NCBI RefSeq assembly: GCF_903064525.1 | Contig: NZ_LR797830.1 | Span: forward strand, 620,001 to 684,000 | DNA length: 64,000 nt | Direction of reading: 5' to 3' | Origin: Methylacidimicrobium sp. AP8 | Lineage (GTDB): Bacteria > Verrucomicrobiota > Verrucomicrobiia > Methylacidiphilales > Methylacidiphilaceae | Part shown: piece after piece, positions 43,306 to 51,905 of the stretch | Position numbering within the stretch: position 1 is the stretch's first letter | How the letters are laid out: every line of letters begins with the position of its first letter | Program-made: the position numbers and the translations under genes | Notes under the pieces: generated by a model | What the model saw: the letters and a program-made list of their open reading frames with translations, nothing else | What the model was told of the DNA's origin: nothing | The model's database searches: none

Positions 43306-44757
43306 CTACCGGAGAAGCTGCGCCGTCTGGCGGAACCAGCCGACGACGGCGTGCGGGAGAAATATTCCCGCGGTCAACACGGCGAGCATATGGATCAGAA
43401 ACGGCAGCGGCATCACGCGGATCGGCTCTCGGCGCCCGCTCGGCCTGCCGAAAGCCATGCCGGAGATGCGGAGCGTGAGCGCCCAAAAGGCGATAAGAAG
43501 GCCGAGAAGAAGCAGCAGGATCACCCACGGATGGCTGGAAAAGCCGCTGCTGACGATCAGGAATTCGCTCAGGAAGATGCCGAAGGGAGGCAGGCCGATG
43601 ATCGCCATCGTTCCGGCCAGCAGTCCCCATCCGAGAAACGGGTGGCTCTCGGTAAGCCCCCGGATGTCCGCGATCTTCTGTGAGCCCTTGGCTTGGGAAA
43701 TGTGACCGACCATGAAGAAGATCCCGGACTTGGTGAGGCTATGGAGCGCCATATGGAGAAGTCCGGCGAAGTTGGCCAGAGGATTCCCCAGCCCGAAGGC
43801 GAAGGTGATGATGCCCATATGCTCGATCGACGAATAGCCGAAGAGCCTCTTGATGTCGCGGCGCCGGTAGAGCATGAACGCCGCAAAGAGAACCGTGGCC
43901 AAGCCCATGGTGATCAGGATCGGACCCGGGGAGAGGACATGAGGGTTGCCCGCGAGGAGCATTTTGAATCGGATCACAGAGTAGAGGGCGACGTTGAGCA
44001 GCAGTCCCGAAAGCACCGCGGAAATCGGGGTCGGTCCTTCCGCGTGCGCGTCGGGCAGCCACGCATGGAGCGGAAAGAGTCCTACCTTGGTTCCGTATCC
44101 TAAGAGCACGAAGAGAAAGGCGAGATTGAGCAGCGACGGGTCGAGTGTCGCGGCATGCGCAAGAAGCGAGCTCCAGCGCATCGCCTCCGCTCCTTCTCCG
44201 ACCGCCTGCCGGGCCGCCACGTAGGTCAGTGTGGTCCCGAAAAGCGCCAGGGCGATGGCGACGCTGCTCAACATCATGTACTTCCAAGACGCCTCGATCG
44301 CTTCGTGCGTGCGGTAGATCCCCACCATCAGAACCGTGGTAAGGGTAGCCAGCTCCACCGAAGCCCAAAGAACCCCGATGTTGTTGGCAAGGAGGGCCAG
44401 CGTCATCCCGAAGAGGAGAAGCTGGTACATGGCGTGGTAAAAGCGGAGGAGTCGCGGCGTGAGGCGGCCGATCTCGATTTCGTGCTGGATGTATCCCGCG
44501 CTGAAGAGGCTCGTGGTAAAGCCCACGAAGGCGTTGAGGATCAGAAAGACGATGTTGAGATCGTCGACCAGGAGGTAGCGGCCCGGCGCCTCTCTCGGAA
44601 CCGCGAGAAGGGAAAGGGCGACGCAGAACGAGAGAAAGGATGCGAGGATGTTGATCCGCGCTGCGAGCCGCCAGTCCCGGAGGAACGCCAGCAAGAGAGC
44701 GGACGCTGCGGGAATCACGAGCGCCCAGGCCGTCGGGTTCCAGGAAGAATAGTTCAT
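43306..44757 (-). CDS. HyfF-like (NuoM/N/Mrp antiporter-type) proton-pumping subunit
   Basis: 483 residues, about 14 transmembrane helices. Key ion-channel residues are kept: Glu135 (WASVELATL), Lys224 with the HAWLPDAHAEGPTP loop, and a Lys in HSLTKSGIFF. Closest in shape to HyfF/HycQ. Its start overlaps the HyfE-like stop (ATGA). Embedded in the membrane arm, it should translocate H+ or Na+ driven by the attached redox module. Confidence 0.92.
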   Translation of the reverse strand: MNYSSWNPTAWALVIPAASALLLAFLRDWRLAARINILASFLSFCVALSLLAVPREAPGRYLLVDDLNIVFLILNAFVGFTTSLFSAGYIQHEIEIGRLTPRLLRFYHAMYQLLLFGMTLALLANNIGVLWASVELATLTTVLMVGIYRTHEAIEASWKYMMLSSVAIALALFGTTLTYVAARQAVGEGAEAMRWSSLLAHAATLDPSLLNLAFLFVLLGYGTKVGLFPLHAWLPDAHAEGPTPISAVLSGLLLNVALYSVIRFKMLLAGNPHVLSPGPILITMGLATVLFAAFMLYRRRDIKRLFGYSSIEHMGIITFAFGLGNPLANFAGLLHMALHSLTKSGIFFMVGHISQAKGSQKIADIRGLTESHPFLGWGLLAGTMAIIGLPPFGIFLSEFLIVSSGFSSHPWVILLLLLGLLIAFWALTLRISGMAFGRPSGRREPIRVMPLPFLIHMLAVLTAGIFLPHAVVGWFRQTAQLLR

Positions 44758-45416
44758 CGTCTTTCTCCGCGGAAGCGGTCGACGACCAAGATATCGACCG
44801 TGTCAAAACGCTCCCGGATGCGGAAAAGGAAGATGCCGATGACGATGAAGGCGATCAGCACCGCGAACGCCACGCTGATTTCCACGACCAGCGGCATCCC
44901 TTTGGCTCCGGCAGCGGCCAAGATGAGCCCGTTCTCCAGAGACATAAAACCGATGACCTGGCTGATGGCATTGCGTCGGGTGACGATCATGAGCATGCCG
45001 AGGAGGATCACCGCCAGGGCGAAGGCGAGATCTTCGCGGGAAAGCCGGTCGCCCGGAGGAGTGGTGCGCAGGGTGACGACCAGCGAAAGTGCCACCAGAG
45101 AGATGCCTACCAGCATCGTGGGACCGATGCCGCCCACCGTCTCCAAAACCTGGTGGATCCGCAGCTGGGCGACGATTCGACGGAGCGCGACCGGGATAAG
45201 GACGGCCTTGAACACCAAGGCGACGGCTGCGGTGATGTAGAGATGGGGGGCGTTTTGCGCGAATGCCTGCCAGGCGACGGAAAGGGTCAAGAGCAGGGCG
45301 TGGAACGTGAACACGTGCAGGAGGGCATAGACCCGGTCCTGGTAGAGGAGCATGAAGCTGGCCAGCACAAGGCTCCCGGAAAGCAAATGGGCGACGTCGA
45401 AGTCGAATGTGCTCAT
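44754..45416 (-). CDS. HyfE-like membrane subunit
   Basis: 220 residues, about seven helices. It combines a NuoK-like part with N-terminal helices as in HyfE/HycP (FMSLENGLILAAAG matches the NuoK ExxL type motif, Glu in a helix). ATG 45416 follows HyfC-like by 16 nt. Likely part of the proton path between the antiporter-like subunits. Confidence 0.88.
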   Translation of the reverse strand: MSTFDFDVAHLLSGSLVLASFMLLYQDRVYALLHVFTFHALLLTLSVAWQAFAQNAPHLYITAAVALVFKAVLIPVALRRIVAQLRIHQVLETVGGIGPTMLVGISLVALSLVVTLRTTPPGDRLSREDLAFALAVILLGMLMIVTRRNAISQVIGFMSLENGLILAAAGAKGMPLVVEISVAFAVLIAFIVIGIFLFRIRERFDTVDILVVDRFRGERR

Positions 45417-45432
45417 GCCGATGGGGATGGGT

Positions 45433-46389
45433 TTATAGGCTGCTGGAAACGAAACGGAGGAGGGAGGCGAGGAGGCCGAGCATGAGCGCAGCCCCGAGAA
45501 AGTCCGGGACGCGGAAGAGGCGCATTTTGGCCAACGTGGTCTCGAAAATGCCCAGCGCGACGCCTGCCGTCGCCAGCTTCAGCACGTAGAAGAGCCCTCC
45601 GGCGAGGTAGGAAGCGAGGGAAGCACCCGGCGCCGCTACGCCCCAGGGGAGGAAGATCGTGCCGATCAGAGAGAAGTAGAGCAGCAGCTTGAGGAAGGCG
45701 CTCAATTCGAGGAGGGCCAGGTGCCGGCCCGAGTACTCGAGGATCATCGCCTCGTGGACCATGGTCAGTTCGAGGTGCGTGGCGGGGTTGTCGACCGGCA
45801 GGCGGCAGTTTTCGGCCAGCGCGATCAGGAGGAGAGCGGCGAAGGCCAGGACCATCGAGACCCGAAGGCCTACGGCGGGCGAGAGCACGTAAGCGGTGAT
45901 CGCGGAGAGCTCGGTGGAGCCCGCGATCAGGGCCAACGTGAAAACCACCAGGAGCATGGCGGGCTCCGCCAGCGAAGCGATCATCATCTCCCGGCTCGCG
46001 CCTATGCCTCCGAAGCTCGTGCCGACGTCCAGAGCGGAGAGAGCCAGGAAGAATCGAGCGCTGCCGATCAGGGCGGTGACGGCGATGAGATCGGCCCAAG
46101 GACCGAAGGGAAGACCCAGGCAGAAGGTGGGAACGAGGGCGGTCGCCAGCCAGGTGAAGGCGAAAATGAGATAGGGGGAGGCGCGGAAGAGCCAGGAAGC
46201 GTTCGGCGCCAGCGCGGGGCTCTTGCGGAAAAGGCGGAGGAGATCCCGGTAGGGCTGGAGAATCGAAGGGCCTTGGCGGCCGAGCATGCGCGCCTTCACC
46301 TTGCGCACCAAGCCGGTGAGGCCCGGCGCCAAGAGGAGCACCAAGAGCATCTGAAAGGCTTGGACCAGAAACGATCGGACTAGACCCAT
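45433..46389 (-). CDS. HyfC/HycD/NuoH-like membrane anchor subunit
   Basis: 318 residues, about eight helices; links the soluble module to the membrane arm. Diagnostic NuoH/HycD features: GRQGPSILQPYRDLLRLF, the acidic AENCRLPVDNPATHLELTMV loop and EMMIASLAEPAM. ATG 46389 lies inside the HyfB-like end (10-nt overlap); the long upstream open frame is not coding. Confidence 0.93.
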   Translation of the reverse strand: MGLVRSFLVQAFQMLLVLLLAPGLTGLVRKVKARMLGRQGPSILQPYRDLLRLFRKSPALAPNASWLFRASPYLIFAFTWLATALVPTFCLGLPFGPWADLIAVTALIGSARFFLALSALDVGTSFGGIGASREMMIASLAEPAMLLVVFTLALIAGSTELSAITAYVLSPAVGLRVSMVLAFAALLLIALAENCRLPVDNPATHLELTMVHEAMILEYSGRHLALLELSAFLKLLLYFSLIGTIFLPWGVAAPGASLASYLAGGLFYVLKLATAGVALGIFETTLAKMRLFRVPDFLGAALMLGLLASLLRFVSSSL

Positions 46390-48392
46390 ACGCTCAGCAG
46401 AAGCAGCAGGAGGACCAGAAGGAGAAAGACGAGAAGGAGATAACGCCGGATCGTGAGAAACTGCATCGGATTGAGCTTGTCGGCGAGCAACCAGACGAGC
46501 CGGATGATCGGCGCGTAGATCCCCCGCCAGGCCGGATCGTGAATCTTGACCGTGATCCGGGCGGGGCGGATTTCTCCGGGCAGGGGCATGTCGACCGCCT
46601 CGCGGGCTCCGAAGATGCTGGAGGCGTAGACGCGGCGGATCGGCTGAGCAAAGCTCGCGGCGGTATACTGCGTCGACGGGCTCGGATCCGGAAAGCCGCA
46701 ATCCCAAGCGGGTGAGCGGCGGATCGGGCGAAACCCGAACCATCGCACAAGCCCGGTAACGGCCAGACCGGTGAGGACGATGAGGACGAAAAGGAGGAAA
46801 GCGTCGTAGGAGCTCCGGTGCTGAGCGATCGGGACCATCGGAGCCCAGAAGGGCCGGCTCTGTTGCGGCATCGCCTGTCCCACCAGCTCCATGACCGCCG
46901 GACCCAGGGCATTGACGACGGGCCCCGGGAAGATCCCGGCCAGGAGGCAGAGGAGGGCGTTGAGGAAGAGGACGGAGAGAGACCATCGATCGGTTTCCCG
47001 GGCCTCGGCAGCGCTCGGCGATCGAGGCCGTCCGAGAAAGCTCATGCCGAAGGCCTTGACAAAACAGGCCGCCGCCAGCGCCGCCGACAAGGCCAGGAGA
47101 GCTCCCACGACGACGATCAGGAACTTGAGCGCCCACTGGGGAAGATCGGGGCTCACCAGAATAGCCTGGAAGGTGAGCCATTCCGAGGCGAAGCCGTTGA
47201 GGGGTGGAAGCGCCGAGATCGCGACCGAACCGAGCAGGAAGGCAAACGACGTTCCCGGCATCCGGTGGATAAGCCCCCCCATCTTCCCCATATCGCGCTC
47301 GCCCGTCGCGGCCAGCACCGCCCCGGAGCCGAGAAAGAGAAGGCTCTTGAACAAGGAGTGGTTGATCGTGTGGAAGAGGGAAGCGGTCAGGGAAAGCGCG
47401 GCGGCCCACGGAATCCGATTCGTCGCGAAGGCCAGTGCGAGTCCGAGGCCGATGAAGATGATCCCGATGTTTTCCACCGTGTGGTAAGCAAGCAGCCGCT
47501 TGAGATCATGCTGCATCAGGGCGTAGAGGACGCCCAGAACGGCGGTTACCCCTCCCAGGAAGAGCAGCGGTAGGCTGCTTTCCCAAGACTGGGGGCGAAG
47601 GAGATCGAAGACGACCCGGATGAAGCCGTAGACGGCCACCTTGGTCATCACTCCGCTCATCAACGCCGAGACATGGCTCGGAGCGGCCGGATGGGCCTGC
47701 GGAAGCCAGACGTGGAGGGGAAAAAGGCCGGCCTTGGAGCCGGCGCCGATCGTCGTCAACAGGAGTACGAGCCCCGCAGTCCAGGACGGGAACGCGGCGG
47801 CGCGCATCCCGGAAAATGCATAGCCCCCGGCGGAGTTCGCCAGCAATCCGAAAGCCAGAAGGAGCGTCAAGCCCCCGAAAACCGCCATGATAAGGTAGAG
47901 CTGGCCGGCCCGGGCGTTCTCTTCCTCACGGTGGTGGGAGACGACGAGCGCCCAGGAAGCCAGCGACATGAACTCCCAAGCGAACAGAAAGACATACGCG
48001 TCATCGGCCAGGACGACCCAAATCATTCCTGCAAGGAAGAGCGGAAAGAAGGGAAGGACGCGCTCGGGCGCCGATTCATGGCGGCCGTAGCCGATGCCGA
48101 AGAGAGAGGTCGAGGCGCCGCCCCAGCCGATGATCGCCAGGAACAGGGAGGAGAGGGCGTCCATTCGGAAATGGGCTCCGAGCCAGGGCAGGCCGATGGG
48201 AAGGGTCAACGCAGGCGTGTCGCCGGAAAGGAAGAGAAGCTGCGATAGGCCGACAGCCAAGGAAACTAAGCTGACGGCAATGGTCCCGGCATAGACAAGC
48301 GGGCTCCGACGGGACGCAGGGCGCGTCCCCAAGCCAGCGATGCTCAGCAGGAGGAGAGCGGCCGAGCAGCCGAGCGCGATAACCAAGGTCAT
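46380..48392 (-). CDS. HyfB-like (NuoL-type) proton-pumping subunit
   Basis: 670 residues, about 16 helices, first gene of the six-gene operon. Channel residues are kept: Glu140 (LFAWEFMSL), Lys220 (GAGSKAGLFPLHVWLPQAHP) and Lys251 (SGVMTKVAVYGF). Length and C-terminal helices match HyfB/HycC. Upstream, 196 nt separate it from gatB; I see no clear sigma-70 promoter there. Together with the HyfF-like subunit the complex has two antiporter-like modules, so it should conserve energy. Confidence 0.93.
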   Translation of the reverse strand: MTLVIALGCSAALLLLSIAGLGTRPASRRSPLVYAGTIAVSLVSLAVGLSQLLFLSGDTPALTLPIGLPWLGAHFRMDALSSLFLAIIGWGGASTSLFGIGYGRHESAPERVLPFFPLFLAGMIWVVLADDAYVFLFAWEFMSLASWALVVSHHREEENARAGQLYLIMAVFGGLTLLLAFGLLANSAGGYAFSGMRAAAFPSWTAGLVLLLTTIGAGSKAGLFPLHVWLPQAHPAAPSHVSALMSGVMTKVAVYGFIRVVFDLLRPQSWESSLPLLFLGGVTAVLGVLYALMQHDLKRLLAYHTVENIGIIFIGLGLALAFATNRIPWAAALSLTASLFHTINHSLFKSLLFLGSGAVLAATGERDMGKMGGLIHRMPGTSFAFLLGSVAISALPPLNGFASEWLTFQAILVSPDLPQWALKFLIVVVGALLALSAALAAACFVKAFGMSFLGRPRSPSAAEARETDRWSLSVLFLNALLCLLAGIFPGPVVNALGPAVMELVGQAMPQQSRPFWAPMVPIAQHRSSYDAFLLFVLIVLTGLAVTGLVRWFGFRPIRRSPAWDCGFPDPSPSTQYTAASFAQPIRRVYASSIFGAREAVDMPLPGEIRPARITVKIHDPAWRGIYAPIIRLVWLLADKLNPMQFLTIRRYLLLVFLLLVLLLLLLSVWV

Positions 48393-48588
48393 TCGGTTCT
48401 ACGGCTTGCCCGAGGAGGAAAGCCTCTTTTGCGCACCGAGAGCCGGAGCACGGGTCGCGAATCGCGTACTCTCCAGCACGGCCATCGCCTCGGAGGACAA
48501 ACAAACGTTCAAGCTCCTGCTTGTACGCAGGCCGCCGGCAGCGCACAAGGCAAATTTGGCCCGTCCTCCGGACGCCGGCGACACGGCG

Positions 48589-50043
48589 TCAAGGCTCCCG
48601 GAGGAGAGATTCCAACAGCTCGTGGATTTTCTGGGGGTTGGCCTGCCCCCGGGTCCTTTTCATGACGAATCCCTTGAGCGCATTGATCGCCGCCGTCTTT
48701 CCCGCTTTGTAGTCGGCTACGCTCTTCGGATTGGCGGAGATCGCCTCTCGGCAGAACCCCTCCAAGGCCTGGGTATCCGAAATCTGGGCCAGACCGCGTT
48801 CGGCGACGATCTCCTTGGGCGGCCGGGGTCTTTCGATCAGGATCGCCAACACTTCCTTTCCTTGCCGGGAATTGAGCCGTCCTTCGGAGATAAGATCCGC
48901 CAGCTCCCCGAAATATTCGGGGGGGATCGATAGGGGGGCTGGCGAATCCTCGCGGAGCGCTAGGTAGTCGTTGATGGTAAGATTGGCTAATGTAACCGGG
49001 TTCCGGGTCGAGCGGGCCGCCTTCTCGAAGTAGTCGGCAAGAGGAGGATCGGACGCGAGGACGCTCGCCTGATATTCCGAGAGGCCGTAGGTCTGGCGCA
49101 GGCGGCTCTTTTTTCTTTCGGGAAGCTCGGGCATGCGCCGCTTGGCCTCCTCGCGCAGGCGGCCTTCGGTATGGATCGGCAACAGGTCGGGATCGGGAAA
49201 GTAGCGGTAGTCATGGGCCTGCTCCTTCGTGCGCATGGGAATTGTCTCCCCGCGCGCGTCATCCCAACGCAGGGTCTGCTGGATCACCGTGCCTCCCGAG
49301 GCGATGAGCGCGATCTGAGACTGGATCTCATGCTTGAGGGCCCTCCGGACGGCGCTGATGCTGTTCAGGTTTTTGATTTCCCGCTTGGTGCCGAATCCTT
49401 CGGTGCCGGCAGGCCGGACGCTGATGTTCACGTCGCAGCGGAGCTGCCCCTTTTCCATATCGACGTCGCTCACCTTCCCGTAGCGGAGGATTTCGCGGAG
49501 CGTGGTGAGCAGGGCGAAGGCTTCCTCGGGCGTGCTCAGGTCGGCGGCCGTGACGATCTCCATGAGCGGGGTCCCCGCCCGGTTGAAGTCGATCCCGCTG
49601 CAGTTCTCCAGGTGGAAGGACTTCCCCACGTCCTCTTCCAAATGGATCCGGACGAGCCGGACTTTCTTGCCCGCCAAAGCCTGCGGCTCCTTCTGCGCGT
49701 CCTTGGGGAAGGCGAGCATGGGGAGGGTCACCTCTCCTCCCAGGCAAAGAGGCTGGTCGTACTGGGAGATCTGATAGTTTTTCGGGATGTCCGGATAAAA
49801 GTAGTTCTTCCGGTCGAACTTGGCCCGCGGAGGAATCGATGATCCCAGCATGAGTCCGGTGAGGATCGTCTGGATGACGGCTTCCTCGTTGGGGACCGGG
49901 AGTGCGCCGGGAAGACCTAGGCAAACCGGGCAGACGTGGCTGTTCGGCTCGGCGCCGAATTCGTTCCGGCATCCGCAAAAGAGCTTGGTCTCCGTCTTCA
50001 GTTGGACGTGGACCTCAAGGCCGATGACCGCTTCGTACGTCAT
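48589..50043 (-). CDS. gatB: Asp-tRNA(Asn)/Glu-tRNA(Gln) amidotransferase subunit B
   Basis: 484 residues; binds mischarged tRNA and kinases its side chain. GLEVHVQLKTETKLFCGC start, zinc cysteines Cys23, Cys25, Cys38 and Cys41, KNYFYPDIPKNYQISQYD and DVNISVRPAG motifs, and a YqeY-like tail. ATG 50043 lies 15 nt after gatA in a gatC-gatA-gatB operon. Confidence 0.98.
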   Translation of the reverse strand: MTYEAVIGLEVHVQLKTETKLFCGCRNEFGAEPNSHVCPVCLGLPGALPVPNEEAVIQTILTGLMLGSSIPPRAKFDRKNYFYPDIPKNYQISQYDQPLCLGGEVTLPMLAFPKDAQKEPQALAGKKVRLVRIHLEEDVGKSFHLENCSGIDFNRAGTPLMEIVTAADLSTPEEAFALLTTLREILRYGKVSDVDMEKGQLRCDVNISVRPAGTEGFGTKREIKNLNSISAVRRALKHEIQSQIALIASGGTVIQQTLRWDDARGETIPMRTKEQAHDYRYFPDPDLLPIHTEGRLREEAKRRMPELPERKKSRLRQTYGLSEYQASVLASDPPLADYFEKAARSTRNPVTLANLTINDYLALREDSPAPLSIPPEYFGELADLISEGRLNSRQGKEVLAILIERPRPPKEIVAERGLAQISDTQALEGFCREAISANPKSVADYKAGKTAAINALKGFVMKRTRGQANPQKIHELLESLLREP

Positions 50044-50058
50044 GAGCGCTTCCTTGCT

Positions 50059-51501
50059 CTACTCCAGCGGGGGCCGCCGGGCATGCCAGCCGGTGCTCTG
50101 CTCGTAGGCATAGCCCACCTGAAGAACCGTTTTTTCCTTCCACATCGGGCCGATGATTTGCAGCCCGATGGGCAGGCCCGCCGCGGTGAAGCCGCACGGG
50201 ATGGAAACGGCGCAAAGCCCGGCGAGGTTTACCGCGATCGTGAAGATGTCTGCGAGGTACATCTTGAGAGGATCATCCGTCCGCTCGCCGAGGCGGAAGG
50301 CCGGCGTGGGCGAGGTCGGGGTTACGATCGCCTGGCACTCCCGGAACGCCGCCAGAAAATCCTCCCGGATCCGCATCCGCACCTTTTGCGCCCGCAGGTA
50401 GTAGGCGTCGTAATAGCCGGAGCTGAGCGCATAGGTGCCTAGGAGGATTCGGCGCTTGACCTCGCGGCCGAAGCCTTCCCCGCGCGTGCGGCTATAGGTT
50501 TCGAAGAGATCGTCGCATCCTTTGGCCCGCCTTCCGTAGCGCATCCCGTCGAATCGGGCCAGGTTGGCCGATGCTTCCGCCGTGGCGACGAGGTAGTAGG
50601 CGGCGATCGAATAGGGGGTGTGGGGAAGGGAGATTTCCCGAAGGGTCGCCCCGAGTCCTTCCAGATGGGCGATCGCCCGTTTCGTTGCCGCCTCGACTTC
50701 CGGATCGATGCCGCTCACAAAATATTCCTTGGGAATCCCGAGGATCATTCCGCGGATGTCCTTGCCGAGCTCGGCGGAAATCGAAGGCGGCGGTTCGGGG
50801 CTGCAGGTGTTGTCCCGGGGATCCGCCCCCGCGATGACTTCCAGCAGCAGCGCCGCATCCGCGACCGTTTTTGTCATCGGCCCGATCTGATCGAGGCTGG
50901 AAGCAAAGGCGGTTAGTCCGTAGCGGGAGACGCGTCCGTAGGTCGGCTTCAGGCCGACGCAGCCGCAGAAGGCGGCGGGCTGGCGGATCGATCCACCCGT
51001 GTCGCTGCCCAGGGCTGCGATCGCCTCGTGGGCTGCAACGGCGGCCGCCGAGCCTCCGCTGCTGCCTCCCGGCACGCGCGAAAGATCCCAAGGATTGCGA
51101 GTAACGCCCCATGCGGAATTCTCGGTGGAGGAGCCCATGGCGAACTCGTCCATGTTCGTTCTCCCTAAGAGGATGGCCCCGGCCGCGCGCAGCCGCTCGA
51201 TCACGGTCGCGTCGTAGGGCGCGATATACCCTTCGAGGAGGCGGGAGCCGCAGGTGCAGGGTTCGCCGCGGACATGGATCAAATCCTTGACGGCGATCGG
51301 GATCCCGCCCAAGGGGAGGGATATGTCCGCCTTCTGCGCCGCTTCGAGGGCGCGCTCGGGATGGAGATAATTGTATGCCCTGAGCTTGGGATCGACCATG
51401 GAGATGCGATCGAGGAGCGACTCGACCAGCTCCTTTGGATGAATCTCCTTGGCAAGGAGCTTGCGTCGAAGCTCCTGAATCGTAGCGAAAGCTAGGCTCA
51501 C
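50059..51501 (-). CDS. gatA: Asp-tRNA(Asn)/Glu-tRNA(Gln) amidotransferase subunit A
   Basis: 480 residues; amidase releasing ammonia from Gln/Asn. Catalytic Lys72 (IAVKDLIHVRG), cis-Ser147 (VPGGSSGGSAAAVA) and nucleophile Ser171 (GSDTGGSIRQPA). Start GTG 51501 overlaps the gatC stop as GTGA. The presence of GatCAB implies indirect Gln- and/or Asn-tRNA synthesis in this organism. Confidence 0.98.
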   Translation of the reverse strand: MSLAFATIQELRRKLLAKEIHPKELVESLLDRISMVDPKLRAYNYLHPERALEAAQKADISLPLGGIPIAVKDLIHVRGEPCTCGSRLLEGYIAPYDATVIERLRAAGAILLGRTNMDEFAMGSSTENSAWGVTRNPWDLSRVPGGSSGGSAAAVAAHEAIAALGSDTGGSIRQPAAFCGCVGLKPTYGRVSRYGLTAFASSLDQIGPMTKTVADAALLLEVIAGADPRDNTCSPEPPPSISAELGKDIRGMILGIPKEYFVSGIDPEVEAATKRAIAHLEGLGATLREISLPHTPYSIAAYYLVATAEASANLARFDGMRYGRRAKGCDDLFETYSRTRGEGFGREVKRRILLGTYALSSGYYDAYYLRAQKVRMRIREDFLAAFRECQAIVTPTSPTPAFRLGERTDDPLKMYLADIFTIAVNLAGLCAVSIPCGFTAAGLPIGLQIIGPMWKEKTVLQVGYAYEQSTGWHARRPPLE

Positions 51502-51785
51502 TCGAGGATCCGTGGGACGAGGAAGAGGCCGCCCCCTTGCTGCGGGGCGTTCGACAGCGCCTCGCTCGGCGCGAGCCCCGGCGAGGGGCGATCCGGGCGG
51601 AGGCGGTTCCGGGCTCCCTCTTCGTCACCGGCGAGGACGACTTCCCGTACATCGACCTCCTCGAGCTTCTTCACATAGGCGAGGACCTGCTCCAGCTGCT
51701 TTCCGAAGGTCTCGATCTCTTCCGGAGAGAGTCGAAGACGCGCCAGATCCGCTACGTAGGCAACATCGATCGCAACGCCGGCCAC
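51498..51785 (-). CDS. gatC: Asp-tRNA(Asn)/Glu-tRNA(Gln) amidotransferase subunit C
   Basis: 95 residues; stabilises the GatA-GatB interface. VAYVADLARLRLSPEEIETF and the LAYVKKLEEVDV helices match the family. GTG 51785. Divergent from proS, 120 nt between starts. Confidence 0.95.
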   Translation of the reverse strand: MAGVAIDVAYVADLARLRLSPEEIETFGKQLEQVLAYVKKLEEVDVREVVLAGDEEGARNRLRPDRPSPGLAPSEALSNAPQQGGGLFLVPRILE

Positions 51786-51905
51786 GTCCTATCCATACCG
51801 AAACCCGCGGGTGTCTGGCAAGATGCGGAAAGCTCGGTCCTCCATTGCGCTTGTCCCCAAAGAAGCGAGTGCGCTAGGAAGAGGAGGAAGCGGAGGATAC
51901 TATAC

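Noticed and set aside
45433-47409. 658-codon frame containing the HyfC-like subunit
   Set aside because: The upstream half is shadow of the HyfB-like gene; ATG 46389 gives the normal length.
41160-48392. Annotating the locus as hydrogenase-4 or formate hydrogenlyase
   Set aside because: The large subunit lacks both CxxC NiFe motifs, and there is no formate dehydrogenase, HyfA/H ferredoxin or hyp maturation gene in the window.
41160-48392. Respiratory complex I (nuo) operon
   Set aside because: No NuoE/F/G/I or separate NuoA/J/M/N set; subunit lengths, the fused HyfE type and the hydrogenase-like CNGC spacing fit Hyf/Hyc better.
48393-48588. Promoter for the Hyf-like operon
   Set aside because: Several TTGAAC/TTGACG-like hexamers occur, but none has a -10 at a sensible distance, so no site is claimed.
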